Positions 27,750 to 36,394 of a DNA stretch of 64,000 nucleotides are shown piece by piece; position 1 is the stretch's first letter, and each line of letters begins with the position of its first letter. Position numbers and translations under genes: made by a program. Origin of the DNA: Desulfobulbaceae bacterium (GTDB taxonomy: Bacteria; Desulfobacterota; Desulfobulbia; Desulfobulbales; Desulfocapsaceae); assembly GCA_011390165.1 (NCBI GenBank), contig JAABSV010000001.1, forward strand, positions 35,890-99,889, written 5' to 3'. The notes beneath the pieces are model-generated. The model saw nothing but the letters and a program-made list of their open reading frames with translations, was not told where the DNA came from and did no database searches.

Positions 27750-28549
27750 CCTGCTCCTCCGGGCTGGGATGAGCGGCAGGCCGACTCGCTGTCGTCCGCC
27801 TGCAGAGAAGCTTCCACCCGGCCAAGATCCTCGGCCGTATCTACCTCGATGGAGTCATGGGCGGTGACCGCCACCCTTATTTGATAGCCATGTTCTAGAG
27901 CACGAAGCTGTTCCAGTTTTTCACACCTCTCCCACTCCCCTTCCGGCAACTGGACAAAGGTCTGGAGAAAGCTCATTCGATAGGCGTAGAAACCGAGATG
28001 CTTGTAATAGGTCGGCCTGACCTTCTCCTCCGGATTGCGCTGATAGGGGATTGGTGCACGGGAGAAATAGAGGGCATTAAAGTTCCTGTCAAAAACAGTC
28101 TTGACATGGTTTGGGTCGGTGATCTCCTCCGGCCGGATGATTTTGTAGATCAGGGTGGCCATCGGCAAGAGAGGATCTGCCAGGAGCGGCCGGGTCACCT
28201 CCTCGACCACCTCCGGTGGAAAGAGAGGCTGGTCCCCCTGGATATTAACGACAATATCGTCATCGGCGAGTTGAAGAATTCGCGCCGCCTCGGCCAGACG
28301 GTCGGAACCGGAAAGATGGTCGGGTCCGGTCATCACCACCTCCCCACCAAAGCCTTCGACACAGCGGGCGATGCGCCGGTCGTCGGTGGCAACCACCACC
28401 CGGGAAAGAATGGCGGCAGCCCGCGCCCGTTCCACCACATGTTCGATCATCGGTTTGCCGAAAATAACGGCGAGCGGCTTCCCGGGAAAACGTTTTGATT
28501 GATATCTTGCCGGGATTATGGCAAGCACTTCAGGTTTACAATGGTTCAT
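27746..28549 (-). CDS. kdsB: 3-deoxy-manno-octulosonate cytidylyltransferase
   Basis: A 267-residue CMP-Kdo synthetase that activates Kdo for the LPS inner core. Signatures are IIPARYQSKRFPGKPL, VVVATDD, GEVVMTGPDHLSGSDRLAEA and NIQGDQPLFPPE. The ATG at 28549 gives the normal N-terminus; a longer frame upstream adds 117 unrelated residues. The last 20 residues (SESACRSSQPGG region) exceed the usual end. It is the first gene of an overlapping set with the CofD-like and receiver genes. Confidence 0.95.
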   Translation of the reverse strand: MNHCKPEVLAIIPARYQSKRFPGKPLAVIFGKPMIEHVVERARAAAILSRVVVATDDRRIARCVEGFGGEVVMTGPDHLSGSDRLAEAARILQLADDDIVVNIQGDQPLFPPEVVEEVTRPLLADPLLPMATLIYKIIRPEEITDPNHVKTVFDRNFNALYFSRAPIPYQRNPEEKVRPTYYKHLGFYAYRMSFLQTFVQLPEGEWERCEKLEQLRALEHGYQIRVAVTAHDSIEVDTAEDLGRVEASLQADDSESACRSSQPGGAG

Positions 28550-28688
28550 CGAGAGGTTCTCCCGAACAGACTCTGCCGGTAAAAGAGGAAGAACAAAGTG
28601 ACCCCGGAGAGAGCCCGCTGGCTCCATTCCGGAATGGAGGAGGGAACGTGGCCCACCAGATTTCAGGCCCGCAAAAACGTGACCAGTG

Positions 28689-29507
28689 ATGCCGGTACAA
28701 ACGACAATCTCAGTCTTATCTACACCAGATTCCTCGACAATACGAGAAAAAGCTGCTGCCCTGGCGGCAAAAAATTCGCTGCCGCTGATTTTCTTCGAAG
28801 AGCAGCGGCAAAGCGAGTGGCTGCTTGCCTGGCGCCCGGAGGGTCTCTGTCTGCTCCATGCCCCCCTGAAGGCCAGAAAAATGCAGCGCCGGCTGTTCAT
28901 TGACTTTGTCCGGGGGAAAAACGGCTACCGCCTGGCCAGGGACTGCTCTATCCAGCAACCTCTGGCCAGGGCCCTCGGACTGAAGCACGGTCGGCGGCCA
29001 ACAATTCTCGACGGCACTGCCGGCCTCGGTGCCGACGCCTGGGTGCTGGCCGCTCTAGGATGTCAGGTGACCATGTGCGAACGGGCACCAATTCTCCATG
29101 CACTCCTCGCCGATGCTCTCCAGCGGGCCGCTGCCGAGCCGGCCACCGCCCCCACCGCTGCCCGGCTCGAGCTGCTCCCTGTCGACACCACGACCTGCCT
29201 GGCCGGCGAGCCGCTCTTCCAGGCCATCTATCTCGACCCGATGTACCCGCAACGCCGAGGTTCCGCCCTCAACAGCCTGGCAATGCGAACCATCCGGGAA
29301 CTGGTTGGAAACGACGAGGACAGCGGCGATACCCTCGCCTGCGCCCGCAACCATGCTCCACGGGTGGTGGTAAAACGTCCCCGGTTGGCACCATTTTTGG
29401 TTGGAGGTGCACCGCACCACTCCATAGCCGCCGGTCAGAACCGTTTTGATGTCTACCTGGGCGGTGTTGATGAAGAAATCACTTGTGGTACTGTTCACCG
29501 GCCATGA
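28689..29507 (+). CDS. rsmJ: 16S rRNA (guanine1516-N2)-methyltransferase RsmJ
   Basis: A 272-residue class I methyltransferase. The SAM-binding motif is LDGTAGLGADAWVLAALG, followed by an acidic E in MCERAPILHALL. The catalytic motif is YLDPMYPQRR, matching the DPMYP seen in RsmJ, and RVVVKRP follows. It should methylate G1516 of 16S rRNA. The start is taken as the ATG at 28689, just after an in-frame GTG; the ribosome binding site is weak. Its 3' end overlaps the convergent rlmH gene by 29 bases. Confidence 0.9.
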   Translation: MPVQTTISVLSTPDSSTIREKAAALAAKNSLPLIFFEEQRQSEWLLAWRPEGLCLLHAPLKARKMQRRLFIDFVRGKNGYRLARDCSIQQPLARALGLKHGRRPTILDGTAGLGADAWVLAALGCQVTMCERAPILHALLADALQRAAAEPATAPTAARLELLPVDTTTCLAGEPLFQAIYLDPMYPQRRGSALNSLAMRTIRELVGNDEDSGDTLACARNHAPRVVVKRPRLAPFLVGGAPHHSIAAGQNRFDVYLGGVDEEITCGTVHRP

Positions 29508-29937
29508 TGGTGTAGGCACGGTACAGCTGTTCGACCAGGAGCAGCCGGCTCATATCGTGGGTAAAGGTCATTGGCGAGAGGGAGAGGAGAAGGTTGGCGG
29601 CGGCCACGACTTCGGTACCATGCCCATCCGGGCCGCCTATCAGGTAACAGACCTGGCGAACCCCGCGCAGTTCCCAGGCGGCTATCTCCCGGGCAAAGGC
29701 CTCGGAAGTAAACTGCCGTCCCCGGGGGTCAAGCACCACCAGATGTGCCCCGGCCGGTACCATCCGGAGAAGTAGCCCACCCTCCCGGGCCACACCGCCC
29801 TCCCGGCCTCGCCCCTTTTCTTTCACCGGGATCAAGGCAAAATCGGTATAGTGCTGCAGCCTTGAAGCGTATTCGAGAACACCCTCGGCCAGAAAGTCGC
29901 CCTTGGTCTTGCCAAGAAGGTAGAGCTGGTGCTTCAT
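29479..29937 (-). CDS. rlmH: 23S rRNA (pseudouridine1915-N3)-methyltransferase RlmH
   Basis: A 152-residue SPOUT methyltransferase, close to the usual 155. It has LDPRGRQFTSEAFA, the SAM-knot YLIGGPDGHG and the C-terminal LSLSPMTFTHDMSRLLLVEQLYRAY. The ATG at 29937 follows GAGAAAGGG. It ends inside the 3' part of convergent rsmJ, so two rRNA methyltransferase genes share coding sequence on opposite strands. Confidence 0.96.
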   Translation of the reverse strand: MKHQLYLLGKTKGDFLAEGVLEYASRLQHYTDFALIPVKEKGRGREGGVAREGGLLLRMVPAGAHLVVLDPRGRQFTSEAFAREIAAWELRGVRQVCYLIGGPDGHGTEVVAAANLLLSLSPMTFTHDMSRLLLVEQLYRAYTIMAGEQYHK

Positions 29938-29944
29938 CCCTTTC

Positions 29945-30361
29945 TCACCTGCCGTCTGCCCCCGGCGCCCGCTCGGCGGCACTGTCCAGGAGTTGGCAGA
30001 GAATCCGGCAGAACTCGCTGTAGCCCAGTTCCCGGTTGATTCCCGGACAGGAGTCGGCAATGGTGCGGAAGTTGTTCTCATCGAGGAGGATGGCCGGATG
30101 GAGCGGCCACTCGATACACCGCCTTGGCCGTCCGGGATGGACCGTACAGCCGTCGGCGTAAAAAATGCAGTGGCCAGCAGCCACCTGCATCTGCACCCGT
30201 TCCCCGCTCAGCCGCCAGAAGCGACGACGGACCTCCTCCTCCGGCAGGCCGAGGGTGGCGAGCATCCGCTTCTGGTCAGCAGAATCGAGGGAAACAGTGG
30301 TTTCCCCATGACAGCAGAAGCCACAGCGGGTGCATTGAAAGAGGCGACTGAGCAAGGACAT
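29945..30361 (-). CDS. YkgJ-family cysteine-cluster protein
   Basis: A 138-residue protein with CxxCxxCC near the N-terminus (C10, C13, C16, C17, in CTRCGFCC). Further cysteines occur in AGHCIFYADGCTVHPGRPRRCIEWP. This eight-cysteine pattern defines the YkgJ family (UPF0153), a putative metal or Fe-S cluster-binding group without an assigned reaction. The start is taken as ATG 30361, after an in-frame TTG, with GAGG about eight bases upstream. It is seven bases before rlmH on the same strand. Confidence 0.85.
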   Translation of the reverse strand: MSLLSRLFQCTRCGFCCHGETTVSLDSADQKRMLATLGLPEEEVRRRFWRLSGERVQMQVAAGHCIFYADGCTVHPGRPRRCIEWPLHPAILLDENNFRTIADSCPGINRELGYSEFCRILCQLLDSAAERAPGADGR

Positions 30362-30442
30362 CAATACGAAACCTCAAGGAGGAAGGGAAAGAGGGGCAGG
30401 AGCTGTAACGTTGAAAGGGCGGCGTGGTGCTCTCACCCATAT

Positions 30443-31033
30443 TCAGGCATAGCCGATAACATCGCCAAAGGTTACGATATCAATGCCGTACTGCATTGCC
30501 GCCGCCTTCCATTTCAGCTCATTGGGAAGGTGGAAAATAATCTCATCGTTGGCCGGCAGGGTCAGCCAGCCGTTCTCGAGCAGTTCACGCTCCAGTTGGC
30601 CGGGCCCCCAACCGGTATAGCCAAGGAGAAAGAGGTAATGCCGAGGCCCACTCCCTCGGGCAATATCCTCGAGAACCCTGGTCTCCCGAGTCAGCGAGAC
30701 AGTATCACTGATGTCCAAACGATGTTCGGCGTGGTAGTCGGATAGGTAGAGGATAAAAGCTGATTCCAGATCGACCGGGCCACCGATATGGACCGGCGGC
30801 AGCGGTTCCGGTGGAATCGTCAGGTTGGCGCCGCGGAGAATCTCCGCCAAGGAGAAAGAGCCGTTGGGCCGATTGACCGCTACCCCCATCGCCCCTTCGC
30901 CACTGTGGGCACAGATATAGATCAGGTGCTCCTCAAATCTCGGGTCGGGCATCTGCGGCGTTGAGACAAGAAATTTCCCGGCCAGAGAATCGCCGCCAAC
31001 ATCGGTCTGCAGGTCCATTGTCTCCCCGAGCAT
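30443..31033 (-). CDS. YqgE/AlgH family protein (DUF179)
   Basis: A 196-residue protein with the family pattern: LAGKFLVSTPQMPDPRFEEHLIYIC, GAMGVAVNRPNG, VHIGGPVD and LGYTGWGPGQLERELLENGWL. The family has no settled biochemical role. I chose the ATG at 31033 because an AGGAGG lies eight bases upstream, rather than a GTG at 31054 that would include that site. It is divergent from glgB. Confidence 0.9.
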   Translation of the reverse strand: MLGETMDLQTDVGGDSLAGKFLVSTPQMPDPRFEEHLIYICAHSGEGAMGVAVNRPNGSFSLAEILRGANLTIPPEPLPPVHIGGPVDLESAFILYLSDYHAEHRLDISDTVSLTRETRVLEDIARGSGPRHYLFLLGYTGWGPGQLERELLENGWLTLPANDEIIFHLPNELKWKAAAMQYGIDIVTFGDVIGYA

Positions 31034-31307
31034 CAAAATCTGCCTCCTCTCCACTCTGCGGCGCGGGCCGGCAGGACGAACGCCCTCTCACTCCCACGCT
31101 GATGCCCGATTGTAGCAGAATTTTCCATTCGCCGTCAAGGATGGCCCGGCTGTTCAGCCATTTCCGTTTCACCACCTTTTTCTCTTTCTGCCGACTTTGC
31201 CCATGACAAACTGGTCGGGATACCATAGAATCAGCAGACATACCACCGAAAACATGCCAACAGAGCCTGCTCGCTCAGCCCACCCCTCCCCCCGCTACGG
31301 AGTGACT

Positions 31308-33539
31308 ATGGACACCCATCTGGAAAAAATTCTCGGCGGCCGTCACCACGATCCCTTTCAATACCTCGGCGCCCACTTCGACACCCCACTCCCCGGTCGG
31401 GTCACCCTGCGGACCTTCCAGCCGGGAGCATCTACGGTTCGGCTGGTCCAGCAGGGCTCAGAACTGCCAATGACCTCTCTCCATCCGGAGGGACTCTTTG
31501 CCATAGAGCTGACGACTGAGCAACTGGTCGATCCCTTCCTTGATCCGTACAACTACCGCTATGCCGTGAGCTACCCGGATGGTGGCAGCAAACTGGTCAA
31601 CGACCCCTACCGATTCACCGTTCAACTGGGAGAACAGGACCGTTTCCTTTTCAACGCCGGCCGGAACTACCGGCTCTACGACCACTTCGGTGCCCACCCG
31701 ATGGTTCTCCACAATGTCAACGGGGTTATTTTCCGGGTATGGGCCCCTAATGCCACGGCCATCTCGGTGGTCGGCGATTTCAACAACTGGGACAGTCGAC
31801 CGCATCTGATGCGCAGTCTGGGGATCTCCGGTATCTGGGAACTGTTCATCCCCCACCTTGGCGAAAATGAGATATACAAATATCGCATCAGGGCACAGGA
31901 TGGGCAGATAGCGGAAAAATCCGACCCCTTTCAGTTCTACGGCGAACTCCGCCCGAAAACCGCCTCGGTGGTCCGTAGCCTCAACCACTACCACTGGCAG
32001 GACCACGAGTGGCAGCAGGCCGGCGGTGCCACTCCACCGTATAACCAGCCAATGGCGATCTACGAGGTCCACCCCGGTTCCTGGCAACGTGACCCTGCCG
32101 ATCCACAGCGCTTTCTCACTTACCGGGAACTGGCCGACCACCTCATCCCCTATGTCAGGCAGCTCGGCTTCACCCATATCGAACTGATGCCGGTCATGGA
32201 ACATCCCCTCGATGAATCGTGGGGGTATCAGGTGACCGCCCCCTTCAGCCTGACCAGCCGATATGGGACACCAGAAGAGTTCATGTACTTTGTCGATCTC
32301 TGCCACCAGAACGGAATCGGGGTGATTCTCGACTGGGTACCGGCCCACTTTCCCAAGGATGCCCATAGCCTTGGACTCTTTGACGGCACCGCTCTCTACG
32401 AACATGAGGATATCCGTAAAGGGTCGCACCCGGAGTGGGGAACCTTCATCTACAACTACGGCCGGAACGAGGTGAGCAACTACCTGATCGCCAACGCCCT
32501 CTTCTGGCTCGACCGCTACCACATCGATGGCCTGCGGGTCGATGCGGTAGCCTCGATGCTCTATCTCGACTACTCCCGCAAGGATGGCGAATGGCTTCCC
32601 AACAGCCATGGCGGCCGGGAAAACCTCGAGGCCATCGAGTTCATGCGCCACCTCAATGCCATTATCTATCAGAACTACCCCAACGCCCTGATGATAGCCG
32701 AAGAGTCCACCAGCTTCTACGGGGTATCAAAACCGACAGATCAGGGGGGGCTGGGCTTCGGATTCAAATGGAACATGGGCTGGATGAACGACATCCTCGC
32801 CTACTTCAGCAAGGATCCGCTGTACCGCAAATTCCACCACAACAGCCTCACCTTCTCGATCATGTACGCCTTTTCGGAAAATTTCATCCTCCCCCTCTCC
32901 CACGACGAAGTGGTGCACGGGAAGAGATCATTGATCGAAAAAATGCCCGGGGACGAGTGGCAGAAGTTTGCCAACCTGCGCCTGCTCCTGACCACCATGT
33001 GGATGCACCCGGGCAAGAAGCTGCTCTTCATGGGTGGAGAGTTCGCCCAATGGTCGGAGTGGTACTGCAAACAGAGTCTCGACTGGCACCTGCCGGAAAA
33101 GGAGGGGCTACACCGGCAATTGCAGCATTTTGTTGCCGATCTCAATGCCCTCTATCGCAACCAGCCGGCTCTCTGGGAGCAGGATTTTTCCCCTGCCGGC
33201 TTTTCCTGGCTGGACCTGGAAGACCGGAACAACTCGATCATCTCCTTCGCCCGCTACGCCAGCGACCGCCGGGACCACCTCGTCTGCCTGTTCAACTACA
33301 CCCCGCAGGTGTTTACCAGGTACCCCATCGGACTGCCGGAGAACTGCCCTTACGAGGTGGTGTTCAGTTCCGATCGGCGGGAATATGGCGGCAGTGGCGC
33401 CGAACTTCCGGATCGGTGCCCCGCCGAGGATGTTCCCCACGCCCAGGCTCCCTGCCGGAGCCATGTCACCGTGCCGCCCCTGGCCGGCATCGTCCTCAGG
33501 CCTGTACGGCTTAATCGGCCCAATCGGCCTAATTCCTGA
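31308..33539 (+). CDS. glgB: 1,4-alpha-glucan branching enzyme
   Basis: A 743-residue GH13 enzyme that adds alpha-1,6 branches to glycogen. It begins with an N-terminal domain (HHDPFQYLGAH), then a CBM48 domain (RVWAPNATAISVVGDFNNWD). The catalytic barrel has DGLRVDAVASMLYLDYSR (nucleophile Asp), MIAEEST (acid/base Glu) and LSHDEVVHGK. The ATG at 31308 follows GGAGT with five bases of spacing and gives a normal length; upstream starts add unrelated residues. With pgm, galU and malQ also in this window, a glycogen pathway is likely. Confidence 0.96.
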   Translation: MDTHLEKILGGRHHDPFQYLGAHFDTPLPGRVTLRTFQPGASTVRLVQQGSELPMTSLHPEGLFAIELTTEQLVDPFLDPYNYRYAVSYPDGGSKLVNDPYRFTVQLGEQDRFLFNAGRNYRLYDHFGAHPMVLHNVNGVIFRVWAPNATAISVVGDFNNWDSRPHLMRSLGISGIWELFIPHLGENEIYKYRIRAQDGQIAEKSDPFQFYGELRPKTASVVRSLNHYHWQDHEWQQAGGATPPYNQPMAIYEVHPGSWQRDPADPQRFLTYRELADHLIPYVRQLGFTHIELMPVMEHPLDESWGYQVTAPFSLTSRYGTPEEFMYFVDLCHQNGIGVILDWVPAHFPKDAHSLGLFDGTALYEHEDIRKGSHPEWGTFIYNYGRNEVSNYLIANALFWLDRYHIDGLRVDAVASMLYLDYSRKDGEWLPNSHGGRENLEAIEFMRHLNAIIYQNYPNALMIAEESTSFYGVSKPTDQGGLGFGFKWNMGWMNDILAYFSKDPLYRKFHHNSLTFSIMYAFSENFILPLSHDEVVHGKRSLIEKMPGDEWQKFANLRLLLTTMWMHPGKKLLFMGGEFAQWSEWYCKQSLDWHLPEKEGLHRQLQHFVADLNALYRNQPALWEQDFSPAGFSWLDLEDRNNSIISFARYASDRRDHLVCLFNYTPQVFTRYPIGLPENCPYEVVFSSDRREYGGSGAELPDRCPAEDVPHAQAPCRSHVTVPPLAGIVLRPVRLNRPNRPNS

Positions 33540-33542
33540 CTG

Positions 33543-33737
33543 GTGCGCAAGGTGCCCGACACGACCATCTACCCCCCCGGTGACAAGATCACCAAGGCGA
33601 TGAGGGAGTTTTCCCTTCTCCTCGATGAACATCCGGAAAAGAGCCGTCAGCAGCTGCTGGCCGAGGTTGCCCTGCGTTTTGACCTCTCACCCCGGGAATG
33701 CGTTTTTCTCGAGCGCCATTTCAGCCGCCTGGAATAG
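33543..33737 (+). CDS. Hypothetical 64-residue protein after glgB
   Basis: A GTG three bases after the glgB stop opens a 64-codon frame. The product looks soluble and helical, with an N-terminal Pro/Thr segment, then ITKAMREFSLLLDEHP and LLAEVALRFDLSPRECVFLERHF. The amphipathic pattern and the spacing to glgB suggest a real gene, but I do not recognise the family. A shorter form from the ATG at 33600 is possible. Function unknown. Confidence 0.55.
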   Translation: MRKVPDTTIYPPGDKITKAMREFSLLLDEHPEKSRQQLLAEVALRFDLSPRECVFLERHFSRLE

Positions 33738-33738
33738 G

Positions 33739-33813
33739 TTGTGACCCATTCATTAGGCTGCGACCCATTAGGCTGCAACCCATTCATTGGGCTGCTGCGA
33801 CCCATTCATGGCC
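33739..33813. repeat. Imperfect short tandem repeat
   Basis: Four imperfect units resembling TGYGACCCATTCATTAGGC, 15-23 bases each, lie head to tail just after the 64-residue frame. They run directly up to a dispersed repeat copy. There are no spacers of uniform length, so this is not a CRISPR array. Confidence 0.75.
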
Positions 33814-33818
33814 TGTGC

Positions 33819-33981
33819 GTAACCGTTGACCAGCACACCATTTTCGCCCGGTCAAGCCACCCCACACAGCCAGCACCTTGAAAGAAGAGCCGACTCTAGC
33901 TCGGCGGCCTGTCTGAACGAACCGGGAGCACTGGCTGAACGGTTACAGGTCCGGGTTTTGCGCTCTTTTCCTGCATACCGG
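33819..33981 (+). repeat. Dispersed repeat element, copy 1
   Basis: About 160 bases closely similar to 45224-45387 and to the complement of 52028-52190. Shared blocks include TAACCGTT, AGC-ACCATTTT, GCCCGGTCA, CTGAACGAACC and CTGGCTGAACGG. A frame from TTG 33826 reads TSTPFSPGQATPHSQH, then CLNEPGALAER and FPAYR, and remains open. At the position where the other copies have the TGA stop, this copy has TCA (33982-33984), whose complement is the stop codon of the convergent glycosyltransferase gene. Confidence 0.85.
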
Positions 33982-36291
33982 TCAATGATTTCGCCTGTGC
34001 TGCCTCTCTCTGGCCGCCAACAGGACGGAATAGAACTCAAGGGTTTGTTCACACATGGCCTGGGCAGTAAAACTGGCCAGTACCCGCTGTCGGCCATTCT
34101 CCCCAAAGCGGCGCAGTTCAGCCGGATCCATGGCCAGGGCCTGATCGATGGCCAGAGCCAGACCGCTTGGATCGGAAGGTTTGACCAGCCAGCCGTTCTG
34201 ACCCGGCACCACCGTTTCCAGGCTGCCACCATGGGCGGTGGCAATCACCGGCCGACCCATCGCCATCGCCTCCACTGTCGTTCGCCCGAAGGCTTCCGGT
34301 TCGAGAGAAGAGGTGGAAAGGACCACATCGGCGAGAAGAAAGGCGGCCGGCATATCGGCACAGTGGCCGACACAAAAGACCCTGTCGCCCAGCTGATTGC
34401 TCTGGATAAAAGCAGAAAGTTCAGAAAAATACCCCGTGTTTTCAGAGGTATCTCCCACCAGGACAGCTTGATAGCAAGTATTTTTGAGAAGCAGCAGACT
34501 CTTCAGGAAGATCTCCTGCCCCTTCAGGCGAGTCAACCTTCCCGGCAGCATCAGCAGCGGAACTTCTGCCACCACCCCCCAGGCCTGGCGGAGTGCCTCG
34601 CACCGCTCCCGGCCCACCTTGGCCGGGTCAAAGGATTCAGCGTCGACTCCCCGGAATATGAGCCGGACATTTTTCTCCCGTTGATAGTTTTCCCGAATAT
34701 GTCGACGAATACTCTCGGAAATGGCAATCACCCCGTCCCCTTTGGTCATGATCGCACTGTAGACGTTTACTGAATAGAAGCCATGAAAGGTGGTTACCAG
34801 CACCGGCCGGAGGCGGGAGGGGAGGCTCTTCCAGGCAGCATACCCTATCCAGGCGGGCATTCGCGAACGGAGGTGGAGAACGTTGACTCCCTCCTTTTTC
34901 AGCAGACGGCGCAAGGGCCAGATATGGAGGAGGGCGGCCGGGCTTTTCGAGCCGATCCCCTTGCGGATATGATGGCTCCCTTCCTCCTCGAGTTGTTTCA
35001 CCAGTCGACCGCCGGCGGAGACGACCAGTGAGCGGTGGCCGTTACGGACCAGATGTCTACCCATCTCCAGAGTGCCCCGCTCGACCCCACCACTGTTCAG
35101 TTCCGGAAGCAACTGCATGACGGTGTAACAGTTTTTTTGCCGGATTTTGCATCTCTCGGCATGGGTCGACAGATAGAGGTCAACCGTTTTTTCGCACATG
35201 GTCAGGGCAGTGAACCGCTCTCCAACCCAGAGTTGCCCCTCTTTGCCGCGCCGACTGGTTTCCTCGGGGTGGGTGATCGCCTCGCGCAGAGCATCGGCCA
35301 TCCCCTGCGGGTCGAGGGGGGGGACCAGCCAGCCGGTGATCCCTGGAACCACCGTCTCCAGACTACCGCCATGGGCGGTGGCAATCACCGCCCGCCCCAT
35401 GGCCATCGCCTCGATGGCAACCTTGCCGAAGGCCTCCGGTTGGGTGGAGGAGGCGGAAACCACCACATCAGCCAGCGTCAGCGCTGCCGGCATGTCCCGA
35501 CAATGCCCAGCCAGAATCACCTTCTTTTCCAGACCATGGAACCGGATCCGCTCAGCCAGTTTTCGGGTGAAGACCGGGTTTTCTTCGGTATCGCCGATGA
35601 GCAGGCTGACAAATTCAAGGTCCGGCAGCAGGGCAAGGCTTTCGATCAGGACATCCTGTCCTTTCCAGCCGGTTAGACGACCAGGCAGGATCACCACCGG
35701 TTTACCGGCATAGCCGGCCAGCCACTTCTCCCGCAAGGGGGCGATGCGTTCTTCGGTCACCGCAGCCGGCGAGAACTCCTCGACGGCAAACCCGCCGTGG
35801 ATCAGCTGTATCCGTTCCGGGGCGATCCGATAGTTGGCAATGATATGCTCTCTGATCGTTTCCGACACCGCCACCACCCGTTCCCCTTTGGTCATGATGG
35901 AGGAGTAGGCGTTGACCGAGTAGAAGCCATGAAAGGTGGTGATCAGTGCCGGCCGGACAGCCTCCGGCAAAGTGCGCCAGGCCAGATAGCCGATCCAGGC
36001 AGGGAGACGGGAGCGAAGATGAACGATGTCAATCTCTTCTTCAAGAAAAAAACGGCGCAGTTTCGTGACGTACTGCAGACAACGGAGATTCTTTTCACCG
36101 ATATGCGGCCAATGGATATGCCGACAGCCGGCGGCCAGCAATTGCGGTACCAACCGGCCACCGCCGGAGATGACCATCGATTGGTATCCCTGTTGGGCCA
36201 GGTAGATGGCCAGATCAAGGGTTTCCCCCTCCACCCCCCCCTCATCGAGTTCGGGGAGAATCTGTACAATTTTAAGTATATTGCTGTCCAT
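33982..36291 (-). CDS. Tandem two-module GT4 glycosyltransferase
   Basis: A 769-residue protein made of two homologous GT-B modules, about 1-385 and 389-769. Each starts with a QLLPEL/QILPEL-x3-GGVE segment, then HLRSRxPAWIGYxAW, TTFHGFYSVN, LPGRLT-KGQ and a family 4 E-x7-E motif (QPEAFGKVAIEAMAMG at about 285-300 and EPEAFGRTTVEAMAMG in module 2). GT4 enzymes transfer sugars from nucleotide donors, here probably in LPS or cell-surface glycan assembly. No membrane segments are seen. Module 1 has GGVEGET where module 2 has GGVERGT. Internal duplication within one gene is unusual. Confidence 0.88.
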   Translation of the reverse strand: MDSNILKIVQILPELDEGGVEGETLDLAIYLAQQGYQSMVISGGGRLVPQLLAAGCRHIHWPHIGEKNLRCLQYVTKLRRFFLEEEIDIVHLRSRLPAWIGYLAWRTLPEAVRPALITTFHGFYSVNAYSSIMTKGERVVAVSETIREHIIANYRIAPERIQLIHGGFAVEEFSPAAVTEERIAPLREKWLAGYAGKPVVILPGRLTGWKGQDVLIESLALLPDLEFVSLLIGDTEENPVFTRKLAERIRFHGLEKKVILAGHCRDMPAALTLADVVVSASSTQPEAFGKVAIEAMAMGRAVIATAHGGSLETVVPGITGWLVPPLDPQGMADALREAITHPEETSRRGKEGQLWVGERFTALTMCEKTVDLYLSTHAERCKIRQKNCYTVMQLLPELNSGGVERGTLEMGRHLVRNGHRSLVVSAGGRLVKQLEEEGSHHIRKGIGSKSPAALLHIWPLRRLLKKEGVNVLHLRSRMPAWIGYAAWKSLPSRLRPVLVTTFHGFYSVNVYSAIMTKGDGVIAISESIRRHIRENYQREKNVRLIFRGVDAESFDPAKVGRERCEALRQAWGVVAEVPLLMLPGRLTRLKGQEIFLKSLLLLKNTCYQAVLVGDTSENTGYFSELSAFIQSNQLGDRVFCVGHCADMPAAFLLADVVLSTSSLEPEAFGRTTVEAMAMGRPVIATAHGGSLETVVPGQNGWLVKPSDPSGLALAIDQALAMDPAELRRFGENGRQRVLASFTAQAMCEQTLEFYSVLLAARERQHRRNH

Positions 36292-36394
36292 ATCCTGAGG
36301 AAACGGGTCAATCCCCTGGCAAATCGCCTTCAGCCCGGGGAATGGCGGTGGAATTCAATCCTGGCGGCTGCGGTGGCGGCGACAGGCGTTTTGT

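Noticed and set aside
33739-33813. CRISPR array
   Set aside because: Units are short, imperfect and contiguous, with no spacers of constant length and no cas genes nearby.
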